A DNA stretch of 64,000 bases from Ampullaceana balthica. Taxonomy: Eukaryota; Mollusca; Gastropoda; Lymnaeidae. Under the pieces are notes generated by a model that searched no databases, had not been told where the DNA came from, and was given only the letters and a program-made list of their open reading frames with translations. How positions within the stretch are numbered: position 1 is the first letter of the stretch; every line of letters starts with the position of its first letter. The stretch lies in contig CALYLW010000070.1 of NCBI GenBank assembly GCA_944989445.1, positions 1,531,852-1,595,851 on the forward strand, given 5' to 3'. Shown piece by piece: positions 1-24,386 of the stretch. Made by a program: the position numbers and the translations under genes.

Positions 1-79
1 AAAAAACAACTGTTTTATAAAGTGTACATGGTATGGTATGGCATCTGTCCATCTACCAAAGACGATAGATTTATCTTTA

Positions 80-283
80 TTATTTGCAGCTCTTGGTGTG
101 GCTGATGAGACCAATCCTTGAGTGGCAGTCTCTTCTGCATGACACACACACGAAAGCAGTGGGGTAGTGTTGCCTGGCCTTTCTCCTCGCTCTTTTCCCG
201 ACTGCTTCTGCCCTAGTTTGCTCCTCTGCTCTTAGTGATCCTTCTTTCATTATAGTGTACATACTTATTTGTAATTTGGTCAC
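80..283 (-). pseudogene. C-terminal zinc-finger tail of a non-LTR retrotransposon ORF2
   Basis: A 67-residue minus-strand reading frame ends in a single CCHC-like finger (C-V-S-C, then C-H-S-R-I-G-L-I-S-H, then C). This pattern resembles the tail found after the reverse transcriptase in many invertebrate LINE ORF2 proteins. A basic Arg/Lys/Ala-rich stretch precedes it. No reverse transcriptase motif is visible upstream, because a Tigger-like fragment begins within 100 bases on the same strand. I read it as a 5'-truncated, broken-off LINE end; the clade cannot be told from this piece. Confidence 0.55.
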
Positions 284-375
284 TTAAATGTAACTTACGC
301 ACAACTTAAATGCTACGGTATGCTTAATTTTAGTCACTGCTTTTCTCTTCACTGGTCTTTGCCTTTTTCGCCGGA

Positions 376-795
376 TTAAAAAAAAACAAAAAAACTGACC
401 AAGGAGATTTGTTTCTTCCTCCCTTTCAGAATGCTGCTGAAATAAGTTGGGCAAGTGTCATTAAATAGCTCCGATCCACGACCAGTTGCAACCTTTTCTG
501 GGTGTTTCTTTTCCACGCACTGTAAAACTCTCTCCCACATTCCCAAGATCTCTTTTATCTCACTTGTAGAGATAACCTCCTCCACCTCTGGCTCTTCCTC
601 AAAACGAATTTCTTCCAGAACCCCCAAAATTTGCTGCGACTGTAACTCTTGTAAATCATCGTTCGTCAGTTCATGAGAGCGGTCATATCTCAAATTTTGC
701 TCATATTTCAAAACAAAACTTCGCTCGCTCGACAGCTCGTATCTCAAATAACTCGTATGTCAGGGCACTCGTATCTCAAAGTACCACTGTATATA
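376..795 (-). mobile_element. Tigger/pogo-like DNA transposon remnant: TIR plus transposase C-terminus
   Basis: The 123-residue minus-strand frame (747 to 376) matches the C-terminal tail of Tigger-type transposases: an acidic L-T-N-D-D-L-Q-E-L-Q segment, then a W-E-x-V-L-x-x-V-E-K-x-H-P-E-K stretch, then L-F-N-D and a final I-L-K-G-R-K-K-Q-I-S-L. Its first ~25 residues are translated from the subterminal region. A terminus reading CAGTGGTACTTTGAGATACG (minus) ends at about 793, next to a TA. Several GAGATACGAG-like repeats lie between terminus and frame. The DDE core is missing and no second TIR was seen, so this is an internally deleted or truncated copy. Confidence 0.7.
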
Positions 796-2175
796 TATAT
801 TATATTATGTAATATACTGTAAAGTGCTGTACATACAGTGCTATAACAATATGTAACAGTTAATGACATAAAAAGTTTTTTGAAAAAAAAGATAAAACAC
901 GAGAGAGAGACAGTGTTAACAACCAAAGTGGCGTATGTACTGAGTGTCTTCCTCGCCCTACAACCACAACAAAGTGTATTCTTTCCGCCACGCCCCCGAA
1001 ACATAAAAGCAATTAATGACATATTATGAAATATTTAAAAAAGAGAAAACAATTTGTTACCCCATGAATAAAAAGTTTTTAAAAAAAACATTTAAAAAAG
1101 ATGGAATAATGTGTAATATTATTTTTTATATTTTTATGGAGGCGCATTCGTAACCACAAAACATCATAAGTTGGAACCATCATAAACCGAGGACTCCTTT
1201 GACTGTTCTTTGAATTTATGGAATTTATCGTAGCCCTACCTTTATCTATCAGATGTTTTATGACTTGATTAAGTTTTGAATTAGGTTTTGGAATTACACG
1301 AAAGCAATGAAAAATAAAATAGATTTTTGAATGGAAACATCTTCAACTTTAATACAAATGAATTAAAAGTTCCTATTTACATACATTTTCATCCATACTG
1401 ATCATAAAAACTTGTACTTGAAATATGAAATAATCATTCACCCATTATCAACACAGATATACAAGCATTATAAATTTTAAACAATTCATAAAACAGATAA
1501 TACATTATGTTAAATCTAATGCAGCATAAAATCTATAAACATGACTAACATTTGTGGCACATTAATGAGAATATTATCATGGTTTCTAGGTATTACATAA
1601 CTATATACATACCAACGAATATTGAAACAAATTAAGACAAAATAATTTGAATGGTCACATTTTTTTTTAGACCAAAGAATAGAAACATCTAAAAATGTAA
1701 TACTGGATGTGGATTCACTATTAACAAATTGTTAAAAAAAACAAAAAACTCAGCAATGTTGTATCTTACTCAAGTATCCTTTTGTCATATCAGTTACGTT
1801 TTATAAACCTAGGGGTTATTTTTGGTAATATTGGGTTGATAGAAGAAACAATTTTGCTCATACTTTTTAAGACTAAACGAAACAATAGATACAATTTTTT
1901 TTTACCACCCATTGTAGCATGTCTTAATATTGTAAAGAATGTAAAATAGTGTCGGACTGTCAATTTAATTTATAATTTAATCAGATTTCTAGGAACCACC
2001 ACATCATCTGAATGATGATTTTGAAGGCCATCAGTCCTAAATGATGATGATGAATACAGTTTTGATTAATTTTCTGCTTAAATTTACCTACTAAAGTTCC
2101 ATTGAGATCACAAATATTTTTATTTTCATTGATATAATTTAAACATCTTTTCATTGCAAAAAGAATACAATGATT
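796..2175. other. Intergenic AT-rich stretch, no gene seen
   Basis: Low-GC sequence with short A/T runs and no recognisable exon. The right end is probably the 3' UTR of the TMEM243 homologue: a minus-strand AATAAA lies at 2119-2124, about 50 bases after its stop codon. Confidence 0.5.
2119..2124 (-). terminator. Candidate polyadenylation signal of the TMEM243 homologue
   Basis: AATAAA on the minus strand, about 52 bases downstream of the TAA stop at 2176-2178. The placement is plausible, but such hexamers are frequent by chance in DNA this AT-rich. Confidence 0.35.
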
Positions 2176-5131
2176 TTAGGCTGTCTGTGTACGTTTACCA
2201 ACTCCATGTATGTAGAGATTACCCACAATGCACAGCATAAATATGGTGAAAGCATTGTAGAAAATCATTGTTCTGTATTTTGGTTCAAGCTCTCCTTGTC
2301 TATACCAATAAACCTGTTAAAAATTATATCATATTAATTTTTTAATTGAATTAAGTAACTCAACAATTTCTCTATAAATTAGTATAAACCACAAAAGAAT
2401 TGTGAACTTAAAATATCGGGCAGTTTGGAATTATCTGAGTTTGTAGGGTATAAATTATAAAAGTTTTGCACAAGAAATGAATGCCATGCAATTTTGCATA
2501 TGATTTTATTATCTTGAACATAGATAAAAAAATCTTAGAGGAAACATTTCTTAGATCTCAATAGATATTAATTTTAGTAAAATGGTATAAATAAAACAAT
2601 TTATCCTTTAATTTCATTATGATCAGTTCAAAACAGTTTGGCAGACGCCATCATGAATACAAAAAAAAAGTATGAATATAATTTAAATTAAAATTGTATA
2701 TGAATTTCATCAAAAATTAGTGTTTGTTATTTGCTTTTACTCAATTTCCATATCTGAACTTTTGTTTTTGCAAGAAGACTAGTGGCTATTCTTTTTAAAA
2801 ATCTTTTCTTGAATTTTTAGGTAAAGCTGAGCAATACATTAATATATTCAGCTATGTAAAATTTAGTTAGGATTATATATATTTTTGAAATACCAGTACC
2901 ATATAAATACATTTAAACACATAATAACAATTACAATGTAGTTAATTTTAACATAAAGGAAAGAGGGATAAAAATTGTACAAAAAATTATTTACTTGATT
3001 CTTTTAAATTTATTTTTAAAAAAAGTGTTTTCTCAATCTTAAAGGCAATTTTATTTTAAGATGAACACTCACCAACAATAAATGGGAAGCACAAATTAAC
3101 AAGATGACAAAGGCAAAAAAAACATTGACACCATCAGGAGGCCATTGCGGGAAGACAAATGCGCTTATCAACGTCACCTTTAAAAATAACACACAATTAA
3201 TACAATCTTATCAAGTGCATCAACGAAGACTAACATTTATCACAAATAAGCTTATTGAGAAGAATTTTGGTACATTTATTTAAGCAGATAAATTTTTTGT
3301 TTCTAAAAAAACTAAGTGCACCATATTGTGAATAATTACAGTCCTTTTTACCACTGGATTTTTTCTGTATTTAAAGTGACATACTTCCTGAGCACAAGCA
3401 TAATGTCAAATCTTGTGCAGAGAAAGAACCTAGGTTATTATATAAAAAAATACATACCAAGACCATAATCCCAACAATTGTACCAACGACCAAGTTCACA
3501 ACACGATCCTGAAACAATTTTATTTATAATTTATAGAATCAGAAGTTTATTTTTTCAAATGTTGCTAGGAAAAAAAAATTAATTTCTTTTACATTTTATT
3601 TTAAATATTGCATACAAATAATTGTTTACAATTATTAGTACATGTATTAGAATTGAAATAAACTGTAAACTCAAAGTGTAAGTTAATTATTTAAATCTGA
3701 AAACATAAAACACGTCTTACACCTTTAATAGACAGGATCTCAACTTAGGGAAGAGCCATTAATAATGACACATAAATCATGACAATTTTGACCCCTCCCC
3801 TAAATAAATACAAAAGTAAGCCCCACTACATCCCCAAAAATAAGACCCTGAATTCTGCACTTCCATACCTAAAAACAATATGTCCACTACTGTCATTCCC
3901 CAACCCTCAACAAGATGAATCCCATGGGAGTTGGATATCAAATTACTGCAATGTGTCAGAGACATTCTTAAAAATGAGAGTGATTCTTAACCAAGAGTTT
4001 AAGTACTCTATTTGTTGCAAAAGACCCCACAATTTTATAAGTAGCTATTGCTAGTATTTACTGCTTTAAAAGAAATCCCAATTTTTTTAAATAGCAATTT
4101 AGCTATTCTTTAATAGCAACAGTTAATGTCGTTTTTTCCATAATGACACATTAATAATTTAAGCGCACTTGTTTCATTTGTTTCCCTTGAAATGTAATGA
4201 GAGAAATAAGTTGTCTTTCAAAAACATAGATATTTTGATATGAACTGAAATATTACATTATTGTTTATTAATTTCATTGTGTCTGTGGTGTAATGGAAGA
4301 GTGGTGTGGTGGAAGAGTGGTGGAAGAGTGGTGTGGTGGAAGAGTGGTCAGAGGATAGTCAAATTTGAGAGCCTGATTCAGCAATGCAAAAAGTGGTAAG
4401 AATTCCTGGCTAAAAATTGTTATTAATCAAACATCACAGTCATCTAGTTTTTGATTCAGTAAACTACTCATGATAGCCCTAATACTAGTGTCACATTTGA
4501 AAATAATTTCTCTTGACTGTGAGTGAAAGTACACTCTGATTCTCCTCTTTCATGGCATCCTGTAATTTGATGAAGAACATTTTTTTTTGCATGGTAACAT
4601 TGTGGCATGGCAACCTTGTTTTATAAAATAATTATGTGCAATTTTAAATTTACCTTTTTTTAAAAGTAGTTTTCTAGTTGAACCTTTATAATAAATTTGT
4701 GACCTACCTCCCCCTAGATATGTGACTCCATTTATGGATGAATCCTAAGAGCATTAACAATATGGATTCTAAAATGAGATAAAAACCTATTGGCTTTTTA
4801 ATATATTTTTTTAATAGCAAACACCATTTCATTGAGGTCTTACAGACAAATTCAAGACAAAAAGAACATATTGCCTAGGTTTAGGATATAAGTTCCAATC
4901 AGGGTTTCTGGCAGACAATGTATAGAACAGTATAAATAATAAATGGAAAGTATAATTTTTGTGTGTCTATTTACAATACCATGGTTAGATACCTTAATCT
5001 CATTCAAATATACCAATGCATAGTCATAAAGCATACAATGAGAGAATCAATAGATTTAACAAACTTACAGTTGATGTAGGACCTCCAAATAGTGGGCGAT
5101 CTAGAGGATCTGTTTCTCTATATCCATCCAT
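2176..5131 (-). CDS. TMEM243: Transmembrane protein 243 homologue (4 coding exons, complete)
   Basis: Coding exons on the minus strand are 5131-5069, 3508-3458, 3177-3073 and 2313-2176. All junctions are GT-AG and phase 0, and they join into 118 residues, the usual length of the family. Exon 1 carries the start and the motif L-D-R-P-L-F-G. Exon 2 continues D-R-V-V-N-L-V-V-G. Exon 3 has V-T-L-I-S-A-F-V-F-P-Q, a near-exact match to vertebrate TMEM243. Exon 4 starts V-Y-W-Y-R-Q-G-E-L-E-P-K-Y-R and ends after a third hydrophobic segment. Three membrane helices are visible at about residues 24-46, 55-75 and 88-110. The family is a small integral membrane protein of poorly known function. Only the start codon at 5131 fits the conserved N-terminus. 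Any 5' untranslated exon was not identified. Confidence 0.93.
3509..5068 (-). other. Intron 1 of TMEM243 with a short GTGGTGGAAGA tandem repeat
   Basis: About 1.56 kb of AT-rich intron. Around 4287-4352 a purine-rich motif GTGGTGGAAGAGTGG repeats about four times. Nothing else is recognisable. Confidence 0.6.
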
Positions 5132-5980
5132 GTTTTATTTGTAAGTAGTTTTATTCTTGCAATGAAATTTATTGTGATGTTTTTGCTTGAGATAGTGGTG
5201 AAGGCTTGATTTCACCACTATTATTGAGGCAACTGCCCATAATTAATTATTAATATTATCTTCTTTTCTCATTGTTATAAAAATTCAGAGATTGTTAGTT
5301 TACAATATTTATAGATTAGCTTTGATTTACTTTTATTAAATTGTACTGTGAATTGATGCTCATAATGCTGTCAGAATCAGATGTAAACATAAGTCATAAG
5401 TGAAATTATTACAAAAATTAAAAAAAAACAAAAAAAAACAAACATATATTATTAAATATAATAAAATTAAAATCTTTCAAATTTTATGGTTTACATTCAG
5501 TCTAGAAGAGTCATGTGACACATACATTCATTCATAAAGACTACATAACCATATGCAAATTTTAAAATTATATTAGTATTAGGCATTTTTAGGCTAATCT
5601 CTAATTTAGACTTGATATTGCCGCTTTATTGCCAGAGCAACAGTTTAAGAGTTAAGATGAATAAACTTTACTATATATAATAATATATAAATCACAATAG
5701 ATCAATACAAAAACTGTTAGAAGTTAGAACTATAAGACTTGATTTTAAAAGTACTAAGTGTAACTAAGTAGGCCTAACTAATTATGAATTATGACTAATA
5801 CGAATAATAATTTATAAGACTCAAGTCATAATAGAGTTAGTTAGAGCGCAGATGTGGTACCTTAGTCATTAGTGACATTATTTGGTTAATAGACTTATCA
5901 CTAATACTAATACACATAATTTTAATATTAAAACTTAGGCTAGGCCTAATTTAATATAATTTAAAAATTAATTAGCTATA
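5132..5980. other. Region upstream of TMEM243, no distinct feature
   Basis: This should hold the promoter and 5' UTR of the minus-strand TMEM243 gene. It is very AT-rich, with no TATA or initiator placement I can defend and no CpG-rich block. Confidence 0.3.
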
Positions 5981-6713
5981 TCTCTATATATATAAGCCGC
6001 ATTTGTTGTCTGTCTGTTCCCTAATAACTCAAGATCCAGACAACCAAATAACGTGAAATTTGGTACACGTACACAAAATTATACCGGAAAGGTTATTAAA
6101 CAGGTTTCGTTCCATATATATAAGATACTGGGGCCCGGGGGCCCAAAATGTAGTTTTTCCCTATATGAGCTATATAAAATAAAAATTATTGAAAATTAAG
6201 ACGTAAAATAATGACGCAAATTAATAAACATTTTGGTGTCGAGATTAACAAGAAGGCGATTATCGCCATAAAATAATTTTTTTTGTTGTTGTTGCTTTGT
6301 TGTTGTTGCTTTTGTTGTTGTAGTTGTTGTTGCTTTGTTGTTGTTGCTGTTGTAGTTGTTGTTTTGTTGTTGATGTTTTTGTTGTTGTTTTGTTGTTGCT
6401 GTTGTTGTTTTTGTTGTTGTTGCTGTTGCTTTTGTGTTGTTTTTGCTGTTGTTGTTGTTGTCCACATCCCTTGCCCTGCGACGACAATGTCCTTCATGTT
6501 GTTGTTGCTTTGTTGTTGTTGCTGTTGTATTTGTTGTTTTGTTGTTGTTGCTTTGTTGTTGTTGTTTTGTTGTTGTAGTTGTTGTTTTGTTTTTGTTGTT
6601 TTGTTGTTGTTTTGTTGTTTTTGTTGTTGTTTTGTTTTTTGATTTTGTTGTTTTGTTGCTGTTTTTGTTGTTGTTGTTGTTAAACCCGGGCATAGCCGGG
6701 TACTTGCCCCTAG
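5981..6713 (+). mobile_element. Non-autonomous Helitron with an internal TTG microsatellite
   Basis: The 5' end begins TCTCTATATATATAAG directly after an A. The 3' end has a perfect 6-bp-stem hairpin (ACCCGG at 6684-6689 pairing with CCGGGT at 6696-6701), followed 9 bases later by CTAG, with a T flanking. This is the full Helitron signature: 5'-TC, 3' hairpin then CTRR, insertion between A and T, no TSD. Just inside the 5' end is a GTCTGTCTGTTCCC block shared with other Helitron-like copies here (about 19914, 23250, 60442). There is no Rep/helicase coding capacity, so it must have been mobilised in trans. Confidence 0.8.
6277..6682 (+). repeat. Imperfect (TTG)n microsatellite inside the Helitron
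   Basis: About 400 bases of TTG/TTTTG/CTG-type triplet repeat, broken once near 6460-6500 by a non-repetitive CCACATCCCTTGCCCTGCG stretch. Open frames on both strands (poly-Gln/Thr/Asn or poly-Cys/Leu/Val) are artefacts of the repeat. Confidence 0.95.
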
Positions 6714-8690
6714 TTAATGATAAACTTAATATTGTTAATAAAGTTAATGATTTATAATTATTTTGTTTAATGTAATCACGAGTATATTTACATACTATTT
6801 TACTTCGTTATAGTATAGTCAAATAAATTATAGTAAATAAATTATTTTTATAAATTATAGTTATAAGTTATAGTATAGTCATAGGCTACCAAGAAATCTA
6901 AAATTAACACGGACACTATTTGATAAGTTTGTCAATGTCCTTAAATCTTCAAGAAAACATTGTTCTTTAGTAGAGTCAATTTACTTCCCGTAAAAACTGA
7001 AATCTTATCAATTTGTCAAAGGTGGGTTTTTTACTTTCAGTTTCAGCTAAAGTAGTCATGTCAATGTCAACAAGGAGGCGTCAACTACTCTTGTAATTAT
7101 TTGTATACAGCTTTTCATGGTTTTATTAAAAAATGAGTTATATTTCGGAGTAGTTTCCCTTGCATTAAAAAAAATAAAATAAATAAAAATAAATCCTAAT
7201 TACAATCTGAACAATACTAAATTCCAAAACAATCAATTATAATAGTGTTTCCCAAACTTTTTCGTCCCCTGGTTAAATTTTCTATACTTCTCTTTTGAGG
7301 AAAAAATGCATGTACTGCCCTATTACTATTAGTAACATATAAAGACATACATGTGAAAAAAGGTTTTCAAATACTACATTACACAGACTTACACTTAGGC
7401 CTATATAATTTATTGTAGGCTTAGAGAAATAGGGAAGCACGATGTAGTTTTTTTTTCTTCTATCACAATTTTCCAGGTTAAGATGAACATATTGAATGTT
7501 TTAATTCATTCAAAGATCAGGTTCGAAGTCCAATTAAGTTATATATACGTAGTATAATTCCATTTATAGGTGCAAGAAAAGGCAAAATTTATCAATAACG
7601 CTTTCAAATGGGCTGGCCTACATTTATGCCTGGCAAGAGAAATTAAAAAGCAAATCCCATTAGTTGAATTCTGTCGCAAATGTCTTTGAGTGCTGTATAC
7701 CAAATCAGAATCCTGCAATTATCTGTACCAGCAATTATCTGTATCAGAACCAGTGTTTACAGTTAGCCGGTTCATTGTATTGCTTTGTTGCTGTTGGTTG
7801 CAGAGAAATAACGGCTGGGGAGTTGGGGTGGCCAATGCCCGGGCGGCACTTTATTAAGGACTGAGAACTCCTCTTCGTTTATAAAAGAATTATATAGTGG
7901 ATCTTTTTATCTCTGAATGAAAGAAAAGTCTTGAAAGAAAAAAAAATGTAACGCAGTTAACTATCCTAAAGATAGTTGAAAGTTTCTGTAACTAAAAGTC
8001 AAGTTCCATATAAGATACACTTACAAATGTGAAATCACTCTCTCGTTAGCCGTGTCGTCTCGTCTTGTATTTAAGTTAAAGTTAAAGGTCCGTTTCTGAG
8101 TTGATGAAGTTTATTTTAATTTTATAAGTCGGATACATGTCCAACTCACTCCGCTAATAGTGTTCTCAAATTTTCATATTTACTGTCAGGCCATTTTCTT
8201 ACGGCATTAAATTCCATATTAGTTGTTGAAATTTGGTTGGGTTTTGTTGGATCGGATCGTTTGTAGTTATTTTCACTTCTACAGGAGCGGCCCACAAACT
8301 TGAAGAATCAATTACACGTACCAGCACCACAGTGTCACGTTAGTATACTCTAATGCTTTGTGTATTTCAATTCATTAGAATATTACTAGAAGAATTTAGA
8401 TCTTGGTAACAAAAAAAAATAATCTTGTTTTTACATAGATGGCTTTTTATTGTGAATTTAGTGTCGTTTGTTTTGTATAAGCATACCTTAACCACGTAAC
8501 TGTGTAATATTTAAAAAGTATGTTTTTTAAACAGTAACTTTTCATGTTTCCTTCCTCTTCTTCGATTCCGTATATTTATTATGTGCTTTTCCTCATCTTT
8601 CTTTTTTTCATCTTTTCGTTTATGATTAAAAAAAAATCCACTAAATTATTTTCCAGTGTATAGTATGTAATAAATAATGTTTATTTATTT
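6714..8690. other. Intergenic stretch, no gene seen
   Basis: AT-rich sequence without a recognisable exon. Near 7243 a GTGTTTCCCAAACTTTTT motif resembles one end of an hAT element, but no matching second end was found. Confidence 0.4.
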
Positions 8691-8722
8691 GTACTGATGA
8701 AGACATTGACCAAAACGTTTAC
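8691..8722 (+). ncRNA. Hammerhead-ribozyme-like core, Penelope-like element relic
   Basis: CTGATGA (8694-8700) is followed by a short potential stem II (AGAC...) and then AAAACG. The hammerhead consensus is CTGANGA, stem II, GAAAC. Together with the downstream ACACAATCCGTTTGTGTAT block, this matches the better preserved copies near 31619 and 36529. Penelope-like retroelements carry hammerheads in their terminal repeats. The GAAA box is altered (CAAAA), so cleavage activity is unlikely. Confidence 0.45.
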
Positions 8723-8826
8723 CTATTTTATTTGCTCATTAATAAAGTTTTAATTAATTTTTCTAATCACACAATCCGTTTGTGTATCTTGTAGTTTATT
8801 TGAAAGCTTTACCCCACAGTCCGATA

Positions 8827-9086
8827 GGGGCCGTCCATAAAATATGTCACGCTCCAGAGGGGGGGAGAAGGTGTAAGAAAGTGTGACAGTTTGTGACAGG
8901 GGGGAGGGGGGTCCGGCCATGTGTGACGTCACACTGTTTTATATTCAATTTTGATTATTTTGTTAATAAAAAACAACATTTTTGTTCAAAAGTGTGATGT
9001 ACTTTAGTGTTTCCGAGATGTGTGACAGGGGGAGGGGGAAGTTAAAAATGGTCAAAAATAACGTGACGTACTTTATGGGCGGCCCC
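8827..9086. mobile_element. MITE-like TIR DNA transposon, 260 bp, 4-bp TSD
   Basis: The ends are inverted: GGGGCCGTCCATAAA at the left and TTTATGGGCGGCCCC at the right. GATA is duplicated at 8823-8826 and 9087-9090. Inside, a G-rich block with GTGACAGTTTGTGACAGGGG lies on each side of an AT-rich centre. A second copy is at about 21743-22010. There is no coding capacity. A 4-bp TSD would suit a Chapaev-like or similar family, but the assignment is open. Confidence 0.75.
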
Positions 9087-9144
9087 GATACTGAATGATG
9101 CAGGAGAGAAAGTTTTCATTCAAACTTCTTCATAGCAGTCGAAA

Positions 9145-9790
9145 TCTCACCCACCATATACACATGTTTTACTCATGAAGTAATGCTGTCAGACTGTAAA
9201 AATCTCACCCACCATATACACATGTTTTACTCGTGAGGTAATGCTGCCAGGCTGTAAAAATCTCACCCACCATGTACACGTGTTTTACTCATGAAGTAAT
9301 GCTGTCAGACTGTAAAAATCTCACCATCCATATACAGATGTTGTACTCATGAAGTAATGCTGCCAGGCTGTAAAAATCTCACCCACCATATACACATGTT
9401 TTACTCATGAAGTAATGCTGCCAGGCTGTAAAAATCTCACCCACCATATACACATGTTTTACTCATGAAGTAATGCTGCCAGGATGTAAAAATATCACCC
9501 ATCATATACACACGTTTTACTCATGAAGAAATGCTGCCAGACTGTAAAAATCTCACCCACCATGAACACATATTTTACTCATGAAGTAATGCTGCCAGGC
9601 TATAAAAATCTCACCCACCATATACACACGTTTTACTCATGAAGTAATGCTGCCAGGCTATAAAAATCTCACCCACCATATACACATGTTTTACTCATGA
9701 AGTAATGCTGCCAGGCTGTAAAAATCTCACCCACCATGAACACATGTTTTACTCATGAAGTAAAACTGCCAGACTGTAAAAATCTTATCA
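9145..9790. repeat. 58-bp tandem repeat array, about 11 copies
   Basis: The unit is AATCTCACCCACCATATACA continued by a TGTTTTACTCATGAAGTAATGCTGCCAGG-type half. Unit starts are spaced exactly 58 bases apart (9145, 9203, 9261 ... 9725), with a partial copy at 9783. Copies differ by a few substitutions and no obvious indels, which suggests a fairly recent minisatellite. It contains no stem-loop or spacer structure. Confidence 0.95.
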
Positions 9791-12599
9791 GTTCCAAACA
9801 AATGAGTCCCAATAAGAATAATCTCTTTCACTTTAAATAGTGTATACATCGTTAAATCATATCAAATATTGAAAATGTTAAACTTATCCTAAATTTAAAC
9901 GATTCAACGATGCATTGAAAGAAACCTATTTTTCACGATATCTTATTATTATTATTTAATTAATTTTTGTTGAAGGAATTTTTCTTTTTAAAGCAGCGAT
10001 GAACAAATTTAATTTGACCAAGTCATCATTGTGAGGTGAAAATGAGGTGAAGTTGACGATAGCCGGTTCACATCTCGGTTTATGCCAGTTTATTTGTAGA
10101 CATTTAATAAATTTGGATATGAGTGTCAAAAACATTTGAAAAGCACCACGTCATTATTCAATGTGCAAATTACCAACTGTAAGTTGATTTCAATTATGAA
10201 GAGACAAATATTTGAAATAAACTTATTACTAATGTTTGATGCATTTTGAATGCTGAATGTTTAAAAAAAAACAACAATATTTTAAAACAGGCCTTTATTG
10301 TTGGAACGTAATTTTAACTCAACATGTGACGCGTAAAGGCCGTACTTTTTTTTCGCGTATGGTAACAATAATATTGCATTATATTTAAGGTAAACGACAT
10401 GAAATATATCAAACTTCACGATTTCGACTGTTCTCATTATTGATTATTCCCTTGATGTTTATCGTCCGTTCAATGGAGACGTTTAACGCTAATTAAACTA
10501 TATAAACATAAATTACAATTTAAGTGGATTCATTCTATTATTGCGTTATTATTTTGTTTGTGCACTTTAAAAAAAATGTTCATGGCTGTTGGTCAGTTAA
10601 CGTACGCATTCTTTTTCGAGTGAAGGAGGATGGGACAGTTCATGTTCTAGATTAGAGCTTTTGAAGACCAGCTAATCAAAATTAGTCTGTTTATAAAAAA
10701 ATAAATAGAATAAAAATATATTTTCCCACACTGCTTTATTGCCGGGATAGATACAGAACCATGTCTATTATTATATTTTTAAATTCTGGGGTTTGGGGGA
10801 TGTTAAGTATGCCCCCCCCCCACATCCTCTATGCAGATTCTCTGGTGGAGTGCCAACGTTTTACTTTAAAAACTTTAAAAAAATATTTGCTATTAATTCT
10901 ATTTGCGTGATTGATAGTGGTGTTAAATAAAATAAAACACAATTTTCATTAGAATATGTAAAGAACTCAGTTGAAATGGTATTTTGCAATTGATGTTGGG
11001 ATTAAAGGTGTTAGTGTATGCTTTGTAATTAAAAAATCATTTGCCAGCCCTAAAGTAAACAAAAAACACGAGGGTCGGGCTAAATTATTTTAAAATTTAA
11101 ATTAAAAATTCATGTCTGAAATCGTATTTTTTCCTAATTTTATTCAATTATTTAGGGATAAATTAAAAAAAATAACATTAGAATGTTAAGAGGTGAAGAA
11201 AAAAAATTTAAAATTAATTGTCGATCAGTTTTGATAGAAAAGTCAATGTTACGTCCTTTGAGAGTTAAGTGAAATAATATACTATTTTATAAACATAGTT
11301 TTCAGGTTAATATAACAAGCTACATACATTTAAACTCATCCTCTCTTTAAGAAATGTGTTTTGTTGATTTCGTCTCTTATATGAAGACTTTGAATACGCA
11401 CAATCAGTCATTTAAATTGTAATTGTTACTGTTGACTTTTAATCTCTGAAATTTCTAGAAAAAACATATATTCATGTAAAACAGTTTTATTAGAATTCCT
11501 TTTAGTAGTAACTTCTGGTAGTTAATATACAGAAATTACACTTTGATTAATTTTTAAATTAATAACATTTTATAAAGAAGACGTATATCTCAAAAATTTA
11601 AATTCGTTTTCAATGAATGAAAAATTAAATTAAAATACTGCTTCCTTCACAAGATTATTGTTTAATTAATTTAACATCGCCACATGTGTATAAACGAATC
11701 ATTTTACTGGCAGTCGAACAAAAATTATTATGGAAGGAAGACACTGAGAGCGATTAAAGGATGTCAAATTGTATTTGATGTATCTGCTCCAGCAGGTAAC
11801 CGTCTACTTCATGATTTTAAAATCAGTTCTGGTTTACTTGGTTCCTGTGCCATACAAAGTTAGCAGAGCTTATTTTGCAATTAATCTTTAATCTAAATTA
11901 AAACATATAATAATCCATAATGCTTTAAATTTTAGTAATTTATCATTAGCCGATATAATTTTTTTTTATAGAAAAAAAGTCCAGAAGTGAATTGTTATTT
12001 CCTAACACTACCACTCAATCTTGAAATAACCAAAAATTCAAATAATCAAAATTGCTATAGTGACACAAAGCCATCAACGCATTTTACGAGGGAAAATGTT
12101 AAAGCCTCTTTTGAACGTATCAGAAGGTTCTATTTACGTTGGAATCTTTTAATTGTCTTATTAATTGTTCTTATCCTTGAGCAGCATGCCACAGTCAACT
12201 GTAGCCGTCATTGTCACTAGTCGTAGGCTATTCTGTATATTTTTTCGACATGGCAGCCTAAAGGTACGTTTATGAGTCGCGTTGAGTTTGTTATCTATAG
12301 CCAAAACAGTAACTGTAATAAATCGTGTTGAATGGATGTTGATTCTAGCTATAAAGAACCTTCCAAAAGTCATGTTGAGTAGATATTGGTTTACTTTACG
12401 CTATAAATTTCAGGTAAACATTCATGTAGTCAGTCATATTATGTTCATGTTGTCACTAGTTATGAAGTCCCTTACCACTAATCTTACATTGAGTATACGT
12501 TGTTTGTTATGACGATCTAAAAAGTACTTTTGCCATATTTACAAAAATCTGTCATGAAGATTTTGGAACAAATCGTACCTGCTGGTTACTTTTAATCTT
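9791..12599. other. Intergenic stretch between TMEM243 and carbonic anhydrase
   Basis: About 2.8 kb of AT-rich DNA with short homopolymer runs, for example ten C residues near 10812. No exon or repeat family was recognised. The right edge should contain the 3' UTR of the carbonic anhydrase gene. Confidence 0.4.

Positions 12600-24386
<11,787 letters not shown>

Noticed and set aside
6186..6757. Several overlapping open frames on both strands
   Set aside because: They are translations of the TTG triplet repeat (poly-Gln/Thr/Asn or poly-Cys/Leu/Val) and have no gene structure.
7243..7440. hAT-like left end GTGTTTCCCAAACTTTTT
   Set aside because: No inverted right end or target duplication could be found.
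9145..9790. CRISPR-like spacing of the 58-bp array
   Set aside because: The whole unit repeats with no unique spacers, and the context is animal DNA.
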